Below are positions 32,401 through 36,959 of a stretch of 64,000 nt of DNA, one piece after another (position 1 is the first letter of the stretch; each line of letters begins with the position of its first letter). Location: NCBI GenBank assembly GCA_004431415.1, contig QPMI01000494.1, positions 496,001 to 560,000 of the forward strand, in the 5' to 3' direction. Made by a program: the position numbers and the translations under genes. The notes beneath the pieces were generated by a model. It saw only the letters and a program-made list of their open reading frames with translations. It was not told where the DNA came from and searched no databases. The DNA comes from Cyanophora paradoxa. Lineage: Eukaryota > Glaucocystophyceae > Cyanophorales > Cyanophoraceae.

Positions 32401-34975
32401 ACATATCCGCATTCCTTGCAAAGCATAACATACCTGTTATTTCGCCTGATCAGTTGCGACCTGACGATAGAGCTATTACTTACACAAACCGCAAAGCAGC
32501 ACAGGTTAATGCTATGATCCACCGCATTAAGTATGGTATAGATACGCCAACTCATTTTAAAGGGCTCGAAATTATAGCAAAGCAGCGCCTGACGAAAGGG
32601 AAGACGGCAGATGACGAGAGTGTAATCATCCATAATGGATTCTCGTATATCATCGAGGATCTGAACGAAACCACGCTTACGATTTCAGACTACGCAGATG
32701 AAAGCATTAAAATAACGCTTCCATACGATTCAATCAAGCATTTCACGCTTCCCTATGCTAATACGTGTCACGTTGTGCAAGGTGACACGGTAAAAAATAA
32801 GCGGGTGGTTGTTTTCGAGGCGCAATCGCCCCACGTCACCAAATATTGGTTGTGGGTCGCACTGACCAGGACACCATATTTGAAGGACACCGTGATTTGT
32901 GTGGATGAAAGCGAGATCTATGATATGGGCGCTTTCAAATCAAGAATGCATAGACTGATTCAAGGTTATAAACATCAAGACAAGGTTGCAGGTCGCGATT
33001 TCGTCGAATCTATGTATGTTACTTATCCATGGATAAAGCAAAGATTCGGAATTCAGAATGGGCTTTGTTGGCGATGCTACCAAATTATGGGTTACGATGA
33101 GGTCTCGGTTGACCGCGAAAACAATGCGGTCGCTCATGTTATCGGTAATATTTCCCTCTCTCATATTAAGTGTAACTGTGCGGCTCAGTGATGGATACAG
33201 TGTTATCATACAAGAAATACAGGCAGAAACTAATTAATGAAGGTGTAAGTTTTGACGAGGCGAAACTAAAAAAACAGTTCGAGAACTCGGAACTACAACA
33301 GATTTTCAAGAAACCAAAAAGACCAAAGAGCTTTTTACGCATTGTAGCGAGACCCCGATCATTTCAAGTAGACATTATGTTTTTTAGAGGATTTCAAACA
33401 GCGAATAGAGGCATTGGTAAGGCGCTTAGTTTCATTGAGATTTTGAGCAGGAGAGCATTCGTTTATCCTTTCAAAGAGTCTTCCGAAATTCAGGGCATTT
33501 TAGATAGGTTTAAGCAGGATGCCGGGAAAGTTGTAGGATTGGCGGGAGATAATGAGTTTTCACAGAGAGTTTATCGTGAATGGTGCAGCGCAAATGGTGT
33601 GGAACTCTACACAGATGTAGCAAAAGACGACCACATTTCGGTAGGCAACAAGTTAGGTATCATAGATAGATTTACGAGGACTTTTAAGCAGTATCTGAGA
33701 AAGGCAATGATTGCAAAGGGAAGCTCGAAATGGCTCGATTTAGTAAAGGAAGTTTTAGACACATACAACAGTTCCCCACATTCCTCTTTGAAAAACGACA
33801 CACCAAACAATGTATATAATAGTGACCACAAGCAGCTATATATTTACTTGCGGGATTCAGTGCATAACGACCAAGTGAAAGATACTGAACAAGTTGATGT
33901 GAAACAAGGCGACACTGTTCGGGTGTTGGAGCCCAAAGGGATATTTGATAAAGAAGGTGCAAGGTTTAGCAAGAAAGTATATACAATTGGTGCAAAAGAT
34001 AACAATAGGTTCAAAGTATTAGAAAATATGGATGGAGAAGTAAAGGAAGTTAAGAGACGTTTTAAAAAGAACGAGTTACAGAAAGTGAGTAAGGCTGATG
34101 TTATTAAGATTCCTGATCAAAAGAGGATTATAAGAGTTGCGAAAACGAATGAAGTAAATCGCAAATTAGCGAAAGAAGGGATCAAGCCGAATCGAAAGAA
34201 TGTTGTAAGGAAGAAGTATAATCTGAGAAGTAAAACGATAAAGCAATCGAGGTAAGTGGGAAATGGAAATGAAATATGATAAAGATGATAAAGATGTAAT
34301 TGTAGCCATGGCGTGAGTTTTTTGTTTTTGTTACTGAATATCGTCAGGGGTTTAATGAAATGATTGATGATATCAGTGAGTCAGTGGGAATATCTCGATT
34401 GAATTTATCGATGAAAAGTATGTATTACTGAATATCGTGGGGAATTCGAATGTATTTGTATTATTTCGGGATTTTTCGTTTATGTAGCCATGGCGTAATA
34501 CTCCACTTCCAGCGGCGGATACGGGGCCCGGGGCGTGTACGGCGGCGGATTTGGGGGCGGGTACGGCGACGAATTCGGGGGTGGGTACGGCGGCGGATTC
34601 GGGGGTGAGCACGGCGGCGGATTCGGGGGTGGGTACGGCGGCGGATTCGGGGTGGGTACGGCGGCGGATTCGGGGTGGGCACGGCGGCGGATTCGGGGTG
34701 GGTACGGCGGCGGATTCGGGGTGGGTACGTAAACGGCTCCCACGAAGATGACTTCGAATTCGAATTCGGCATGAGCCGCGGTGCGCACGGCCCTCCGTGT
34801 CCCCCCGCCCCCGCCCCCCCCCTTTCCCCCCCTCCCACCCCCCCCCCCCGAGGATCTGAACGAGCTGCTGAGCCAGGGGGTAAAGCCCTGGGACGAGGAC
34901 GCCCACGCCGTCCTCGCCGTCCTCGCTGTCCTCCTCGCCGGCGACGTCAACGTCGACGTCTATATCTACTACTAG
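23411..34975 (+). CDS. Host gene B: low-complexity protein gene, split by E2
   Basis: The left part starts at ATG 23411 (MPDPSSSPAAKAPAPQVQPP) and is Ala/Pro/Gly-rich. It reads ...GAGTDPA up to the E2 junction at 23655. After E2 the frame continues from 34514 as ADTGPGACTAADLGAGTAT, then repeats of GVGTAADSG. Joining the flanks across one TSD copy keeps the frame open, so E2 sits in a coding exon or a long coding repeat. A last exon (EDLNELLSQGVKPWDEDAH...VYIYY) ends at 34975 after a C-rich intron-like stretch; the frame changes in the repeat array make the exact model uncertain. With E2 present the left frame stops eight codons into the TIR. No known domain is seen. Confidence 0.5.
23650..23655. 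repeat. Target-site duplication of E2, left copy
   Basis: TCCAGC immediately before the left TIR (AGTGGAGTATTACGCC). Confidence 0.85.
23656..23992. repeat. E2 left terminal inverted repeat (337 bp)
   Basis: Reading by eye, it matches the complement of 34171-34507 base for base up to 23992, where similarity stops abruptly. Its inner 51 bp (23942-23992) encode the C-terminus of the RING protein on the minus strand. An internal CACGCCATGGCTACA-type word and a GATATTCAGTAA word each occur twice within the repeat. Confidence 0.93.
23942..24211 (-). CDS. Small RING-finger-like protein, E2
   Basis: 89 residues. The first 50 hold a Cys/His array CxxC...CPQC..HMCFDC...HCPCC (residues about 7-47), the layout of a RING or RING-like zinc finger, so an E3 ubiquitin ligase or a related adaptor is likely. 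The rest is a charged helix (KRVEEAHKATEKRREERRD) ending CCKEEV. The last 17 codons lie in the left TIR. The gene follows the ATPase by 104 bp, with an AT-rich TATATATTTATT stretch between them. Viral RING proteins often redirect host ubiquitination; that role here is inferred. E1 has no counterpart. Confidence 0.75.
   Translation of the reverse strand: METKMECQVCLDPFADDYYNTCPQCEFHMCFDCIDKISNFDHCPCCRFSNVIASKDDWKRVEEAHKATEKRREERRDQAESKECCKEEV
24316..25080 (-). CDS. Genome-packaging ATPase (A32/FtsK-HerA type), E2
   Basis: 254 residues with Walker A GRSNTGKTT (about 30-38), Walker B LVLILDDM (about 103-110), TSGRHYMISLIVNSQR as the sensor strand and TTIRRNLEFVVF with the likely arginine finger. 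It is homologous to the E1 ATPase over its length (FSSTAFTGQW, FEEW, WGHSYQV) with a longer basic C-terminal tail (RKFGKRRALQKKERLARIQR). The frame is intact, although the neighbouring MCP gene is broken. The start ATG is 47 bp after the MCP stop, preceded by TTTTTTTATATC, which may give it its own promoter; in E1 the two genes abut. Confidence 0.92.
   Translation of the reverse strand: MDKESINLDEIPELDPARNIVLPTRIGCWGRSNTGKTTFSKYLLYELRHQINQVVVFSSTAFTGQWQDITHPDNIFEEWNDDLVVKLIGMQKKRIEKGERNSLVLILDDMIGSSLNMETNMVLKKLVTSGRHYMISLIVNSQRMCSVSTTIRRNLEFVVFFNILGNEKEFNCAFDEYNGGLSKRDFKELNRLWGHSYQVVCVGLQGYDVKFYTDRAILSEDDLKKMTRKFGKRRALQKKERLARIQREGTTVTM
25128..26350 (-). pseudogene. Major capsid protein gene with one frameshift, E2
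   Basis: Two overlapping minus-strand frames (26350-25808 and 25889-25128) together match the E1 MCP from its first to its last residue (AGTTLKELL at the start, STLKVSNF at the end). The frame changes near 25885-25895, right after KIPSQMW. The whole gene is 1223 nt, two more than a multiple of three, so a single base has been lost relative to an open frame. There is no homopolymer or obvious slippery heptamer at the site, which argues against both a simple homopolymer read error and programmed frameshifting. As written it would give a truncated capsid protein. A base-calling error cannot be excluded. Confidence 0.88.
26351..26402. promoter_or_regulatory. Bidirectional MCP/penton promoter region, E2
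   Basis: A 52-bp gap between divergent capsid genes, AT-rich, containing AAATAATTTATACACGG, a TATA-like word on both strands. Same layout as 13233-13276 in E1. Confidence 0.6.
26403..27298 (+). pseudogene. Penton (minor capsid) gene with one frameshift, E2
   Basis: The start reads GKILINIDSRDR...SANFRYKLP, the signature of single-jelly-roll minor capsid proteins, and the end reads HLLPFDRSFS. The first frame (26403-26990) leaves the homologous reading near 26925-26955, and the second frame (26954-27298) carries on with LLHIEQLRG, matching the FLHIDQIRG stretch of the E1 penton. The total is 896 nt, two more than a multiple of three, i.e. one base short. The surrounding sequence has no long homopolymer. 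Homology to the E1 penton runs through both halves. Confidence 0.85.
27328..28109 (+). pseudogene. P3 gene (conserved morphogenesis-block protein) with one frameshift, E2
   Basis: ATG 27328 opens MPRQATAKPRKTKPKDYL, but this frame ends at 27552. The frame that matches the E1 P3 protein continues to 28109 (ANALIDEVP, RYRYYLAKPG, LPIANKHILKIA, ISGFAKLGL). The switch is somewhere in about 27400-27460 and cannot be placed exactly because the N-termini are not conserved. The length is 782 nt, again one base short of a multiple of three. It lies 29 bp after the penton stop, the same order as in E1. Function unknown; see the E1 copy. Confidence 0.75.
28110..28449. other. Largest intergenic region of E2, with short palindromes
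   Basis: 340 bp without an ORF that I would support. It is more GC-rich than the rest of E2 and contains GTAGCGCTAC, TCTACC...GGTAGA as a possible stem, GCAAGCTTGC and GCGCAAGCGC palindromes, and a CTTCTACCGG/GTTCTACCGG direct repeat. It separates the capsid block from the replication genes and could hold a terminator, a regulatory RNA or an origin; none is proven. The last 30 bp include GCTATATAG upstream of the next ATG. Confidence 0.35.
28450..28704 (+). CDS. Small basic protein, E2
   Basis: 84 residues, rich in Lys, Arg, Asn and Ala (KRANANYRATGKGKIALQKN, KMRKKVYELY), ending NVGRPSKYI, which contains a half AT-hook-like GRP. No enzyme motif or membrane segment. A TATATAG word lies about 20 bp upstream of the ATG. 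It may be a DNA-binding or regulatory protein, perhaps the functional counterpart of the E1 AT-hook protein, although the sequences do not align convincingly. Confidence 0.55.
   Translation: MTTSAAQKRANANYRATGKGKIALQKNKEKMRKKVYELYQSDDCYRSMKIVQASHRAYSNNAICFVKFLFGVPYNNVGRPSKYI
28911..33191 (+). CDS. Divergent PolB-like region fused to SF1 helicase, E2
   Basis: 1426 residues. About 286-403: an OTU-like or pre-polymerase region (SCVHDAIIAVF ... NGHMYLL), similar in layout to E1 PolB 278-380. About 594-605: VFEHDGCKAYAG resembles PolB motif A with the Asp and Tyr kept. About 728-741: KKQILVSIIGMLGK resembles motif B (KxxxNSxYG) with Asn and Tyr lost. About 886-896: ALKVDAVYEAI resembles motif C with only the second Asp. 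No DxE exonuclease motif is seen. From about 985 there is a good SF1 helicase: Walker A GNAPGTGKS (994-1002), Walker B CIVMDEG (about 1069), LNGDPLQNPP (about 1102) and WVALTRT (about 1316). A Cys/His tail (CWRC...HIKCNC) ends the protein. TATATATAAG lies only 12 bp before the ATG. The helicase call is firm; the PolB relationship is inference from motif order. Confidence 0.85.
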   Translation: MPRPSNRLIRKLNEDTIGYTTMSLVHGLMTTEQANLILNAIARRITLKTAKDWNDTAKGIYENNLTKREVGDEFQRLGAIDVPQELTDQRPQRNTKTHISRFQKLMKNLKEKIENLEGDTVTMYFRMYRLIVTKAPKNVRVVEEWGDRYYQVLKDRKDGSFHSVKLKKDLFIKSLDLVNRPFTNVPCFEKKAIKQFIFENMQFGNRNPDLIYLKNVHTGTYSDVLTIEKIRPENDNEFIPRIDQILRDYQAPMIPSKYLTYEFDVNSKSFSDFFDKTKNKELRIKSCVHDAIIAVFAPAFEKAKDYGRYVSIKLNHAFLFKLVHGRDPVDGDDMGLSLRQITDAFLKPYKLSMIVVDENDKVDYALSYIPVDANGKRTRNKFLRPSTMYVKVQNGHMYLLNNNVESLIQSFNGSKPTEKDMPLGCRYRLRRNDNNSGSFFAANEDHIVGILQSDEATKKNLIRINYGGAGGLTKLYASFLTVHNYIADARISVLGSIQSIRFKYQNKDVIIIPVCPEVEVETAYHLQFENSEQRDAFTKYNNMFYEALINRSLKSSYNENTRNAFVVGSQSALNGRFEDSAEIIKDLNDGCLKVFEHDGCKAYAGHVNSFEYFPVFSEFDDFKDVSIQSVADVEPYSFYYVTLKKGQYLIKKDSSGKEWVQYRYPKAKRILIDSPCNLIPGIMLKEYFDDLIDIIDVKYILKPYRIVKNVVKYVIKQILESNLSETEKKQILVSIIGMLGKQKNQRSRTKPFFLKSDAIEFARKHGGDVKLLWLGEKKPKQSTEAKTESQIKVSNYEKWIQAYEERKQKKNQVKPEIEEEHAIEDYENPDRIVAAEEITDPHIWYVEKIEERLLKDGFLPIQNMVYSKQRMDLYKKCRESKGVIMALKVDAVYEAIDESLDVEEVKFDRTKYENIGRFSTKPISFNEYCNKILQKKHETKRTNGMIRFFKPERLRDFVTVRKNDCTAYTVPDEFDTKAICDMMLSKGKGIRIEGNAPGTGKSYVSKAIGAKFDSCLYITPTNKRVKEMKVEDGLENVMTIHGAFNLKIDDSQMDDVVGANASKIAPYQCIVMDEGYQLSIPQLAALKHMMKVAYPDKTYILNGDPLQNPPIQFLSVDQKEYYNEIFEQLFPSLLELHVNKRHILPEDREKILEWKQDLFEKNMDISAFLAKHNIPVISPDQLRPDDRAITYTNRKAAQVNAMIHRIKYGIDTPTHFKGLEIIAKQRLTKGKTADDESVIIHNGFSYIIEDLNETTLTISDYADESIKITLPYDSIKHFTLPYANTCHVVQGDTVKNKRVVVFEAQSPHVTKYWLWVALTRTPYLKDTVICVDESEIYDMGAFKSRMHRLIQGYKHQDKVAGRDFVESMYVTYPWIKQRFGIQNGLCWRCYQIMGYDEVSVDRENNAVAHVIGNISLSHIKCNCAAQ
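33191..34255 (+). CDS. rve-type integrase with Asp-Asp-Asp triad, E2
   Basis: 354 residues. I take the ATG at 33191, which overlaps the helicase stop by one base (TGATG), rather than the GTG before it. The core has FQVDIMF (Asp61), AGDNEF (Asp120) and GIIDRFTRTFK (Asp159), so D-58-D-38-D. The VAKDDHIS.GNKLGIIDRF block is nearly identical to E1. An SH3-like region with DTVRVLEPKG (about 233-245) and a basic C-terminus follow. There is no zinc-binding HHCC domain and no AP2 extension, unlike E1. The last 28 codons are inside the right TIR, so the enzyme is encoded partly by the DNA it recognises. Confidence 0.9.
   Translation: MDTVLSYKKYRQKLINEGVSFDEAKLKKQFENSELQQIFKKPKRPKSFLRIVARPRSFQVDIMFFRGFQTANRGIGKALSFIEILSRRAFVYPFKESSEIQGILDRFKQDAGKVVGLAGDNEFSQRVYREWCSANGVELYTDVAKDDHISVGNKLGIIDRFTRTFKQYLRKAMIAKGSSKWLDLVKEVLDTYNSSPHSSLKNDTPNNVYNSDHKQLYIYLRDSVHNDQVKDTEQVDVKQGDTVRVLEPKGIFDKEGARFSKKVYTIGAKDNNRFKVLENMDGEVKEVKRRFKKNELQKVSKADVIKIPDQKRIIRVAKTNEVNRKLAKEGIKPNRKNVVRKKYNLRSKTIKQSR
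34171..34507. repeat. E2 right terminal inverted repeat (337 bp)
   Basis: Inverted copy of 23656-23992. Its inner 85 bp (34171-34255) encode the C-terminus of the integrase, in a different frame from that used for the RING protein in the left copy. Confidence 0.93.
34508..34513. repeat. Target-site duplication of E2, right copy
   Basis: TCCAGC immediately after the right TIR. A 6-bp duplication is typical of Polinton integration. Confidence 0.85.
34514..34730. repeat. GC-rich tandem coding repeat (GTAADSG unit)
   Basis: About eight imperfect copies of a 21-24 bp unit around GGTACGGCGGCGGATTCGGG. Read on the plus strand in the frame of gene B it gives GVGTAADSG repeats; indels between units shift it later to a Gly-rich frame. 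The minus strand is open too, but only because the repeat lacks stops. E2 inserted at its left edge. Confidence 0.8.
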
Positions 34976-35357
34976 CTACCTATATATATAGCTATATTTC
35001 TAGGCGCCGGCCTCCGGATCCAGGTTTCTAGGCCTAGCTATAGCTAGTAGGTTTGCTCTCGACCTTAGGCCCCGTGGGGGTACGCGGCACTGGCAGCGCT
35101 AGCTATATAGCTATAGCGCTAGCTAGCTATATAGGGCGCGGTTCATTGCATGTGTTTCGGGCTCCCCTCAAACATTCATGATATATAATTGCTGTACAAC
35201 TGCGGAAGACCAGTACTCAAAGAGAAAGGGTGCGCTAACTAAGTAAATCAAATGCATCGTGGTTCTCGAATGCACGCATCGTGTAAACAATGCAAGTAAA
35301 TATATATCGGAAGCTGAAGAATGAAGTTTGCGCTTGGGCGGGCCATTAATATTGCTA
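34976..35357. other. Host spacer rich in AGCT/CTAG/TATA palindromes
   Basis: 382 bp between the ends of genes B (+) and C (-), so a shared 3' region. It has dense palindromic words (GCTAGCTATATAGCTATAGC and similar). No gene is recognised; poly(A) or terminator signals may lie here. Confidence 0.4.
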
Positions 35358-36441
35358 CTACAGGAGCGCGAAAGAGAGCCAGTCCTCGCCCTCGTCTGCG
35401 GAGGGGCCCGGGGCCGGGTCCCACTCGGCGGCGTCGCCGTTGAGCCCGCCGAAGGGCGCCGCTGCCGCAGCCGCCGGCAGGCGGCACGAGCCGACGGACT
35501 CGTCGAAATCGACGCCGCTCGGACCCGAACCCGGGTCGCCCCCAAGGGCAGACCCGATCGCTGAGACGGACGCCTCGTCCTCTTCGTCGTCGCTCACGCG
35601 CTGCGTCAACGCGTTGTGAGAGACCAAAGTGGAAGTGAAAGATCAAGATCAAGAGCGCACGTCCGTTTCGTCGTCGACGTAGAAAACGGGGCGCCGAGGA
35701 GCGATCTCGAAGGAGGGCGCGGAGTCCGCGGGGGCCGCCTGCGCAGCGTCCTGCCGCCCGCCCGCCCCCCCGGCACACTCAGACGGCGTTCCGGAGAGTG
35801 CTTCAGATCCCTTCTCACTGCCGCCGCCGCTGACCTCGTGCTCGGGATCGACGGCGAAGACTTCGCCATGGAAGACGCCGCCGCTGTCCCGGAGCTCCGC
35901 GTCCTGCGCAGAGGCACGAACAGCGCGCGGTCATGATCGGCGGGGCGCACGCCGCGGGCGAGCGGGTCCGCCTGGCCGGGCGGGGCTCGAGAGATCGCGC
36001 TCACCGCATCGGAAGGGTCGACGAAGACGACGTCGCGCCTGACGAGGCCGATCTCCTCGTCGCTCTCCGCGTAGTGCGCCGCGTACGCGCCGACGTCCTG
36101 CGAGGGCGAGAGCGCGCGTGCGCGTCGGGGGCCGAGAATCGGATTGCAGGCCCTGCAACTGGAATGCAGACCTCGGCGTCTGAGTCGGGTTCCACGAAGA
36201 CGACCTTGCGCCGGACGACCCCGTCGTCGTCCACAACCTGTGCGCGAGGGCCTCATGATCAAATTGGGATGTCGCGAGCTCGAGAAGCGCTGGATTTTCG
36301 CGCGAGCGTAACGCGAACCTCGAAGCTGGCTGTGCGCAGGACGGGCGGTCCCCGCAGCTGAAAGCTGCGCTCCGCGAGCAAGTCGATACCGAGGGCAATG
36401 GATCCGGAGGAGATCATATCGCCGAGGTTCGGGCTGGCCAT
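35358..36441 (-). CDS. Host gene C: 223-residue acidic protein, six exons
   Basis: A clean gene model on the minus strand: exons 36441-36319, 36237-36172, 36097-36005, 35903-35835, 35738-35661 and 35600-35358, giving 123, 66, 93, 69, 78 and 243 nt. All are multiples of three, so every intron is phase 0. Introns are 60-101 bp, all GT-AG, with CAG acceptors. The protein starts MASPNLGDMISSG and ends DEGEDWLSFALL. A short motif recurs: GVVRRKVVFVEPDSD in exon 2, GLVRRDVVFVDPSDA in exon 3, and weaker versions GEVFAVDPEHE and RRPVFYVDDE in exons 4 and 5, so the gene seems built from repeated one-exon modules. No known domain or enzyme motif; function unknown. Confidence 0.75.
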
Positions 36442-36959
36442 GGGGGAAAGCTGAAAGCTAGCTAGCCAGAGAGAGTGCTGGTCCACTGCTGGAGCTGACG
36501 CGCGTGTGTCAGAGTCGACTGCGGGACAGCTGCTGCCCCGCCCGCCCGCTGGCACGGAACCAGTTTTCGAAGAAGGCTGCGCTGGCGCGTCTCTCCGATG
36601 GCAACATGTTCGTGACGGGACGCTCCCGAAATGAATCTATGGGTCCCAATGCGGAAGAACACCGTGGCACCACATTTGCCCGCCTTCGCGGAGCTCACGC
36701 GTGGCGCCGCCGCCGGTATCACAGCGCGAGCTGCAGAGCACGGGTTGTGCATGCTGCTGGGTTGCCGCGCGGCGCCTGCGGGGCCGAACACGTTTTGCGC
36801 GTGTACCCATTCGATCCCCATTCGATCGGCCTCGCCGCTGTACCCCACGGTCGAAGCGCGGCGAAGAAGGCCGACCACAGCAGGGCTCCGGGTGGTTCAG
36901 AGAGGAGCGGCACAACACGCCCGTAGTGATTTTGGCCACGCCCGGCTCTCGCTGCGCCG
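36442..36959. promoter_or_regulatory. Divergent promoter region of gene C and the phosphatase gene
   Basis: 518 bp between two divergent start codons. Several frames are open by composition alone, but none shows a codon pattern or splice structure that I would support. No TATA box is obvious. Confidence 0.4.

Larger units (their letters stand above)
23656..34507. mobile_element. E2: Polinton-like virus, 10852 bp, capsid genes frameshifted
   Basis: Bounded by 337-bp TIRs and a 6-bp TSD. Left to right it carries a RING protein (-), ATPase (-), MCP (-, frameshifted), penton (+, frameshifted), P3 (+, frameshifted), a small basic protein (+), a PolB-like/SF1 helicase fusion (+) and integrase (+). 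The ATPase-MCP-penton-P3 block is the same as in E1 in inverted orientation. The replication module is unrelated in architecture to that of E1. No maturation protease and no canonical DNA polymerase are seen, so it may depend on host or helper enzymes, or on the divergent PolB region, for synthesis. Confidence 0.92.

Noticed and set aside
34480-34950. Minus-strand Pro/Arg/His-rich frames opposite the gene B repeat
   Set aside because: They are the reverse reading of the GTAADSG tandem repeat, which lacks stops on both strands.
35606-36262. 218-codon minus-strand frame across gene C
   Set aside because: It reads through introns of the six-exon model in the wrong frame for most exons; the spliced model explains the region better.
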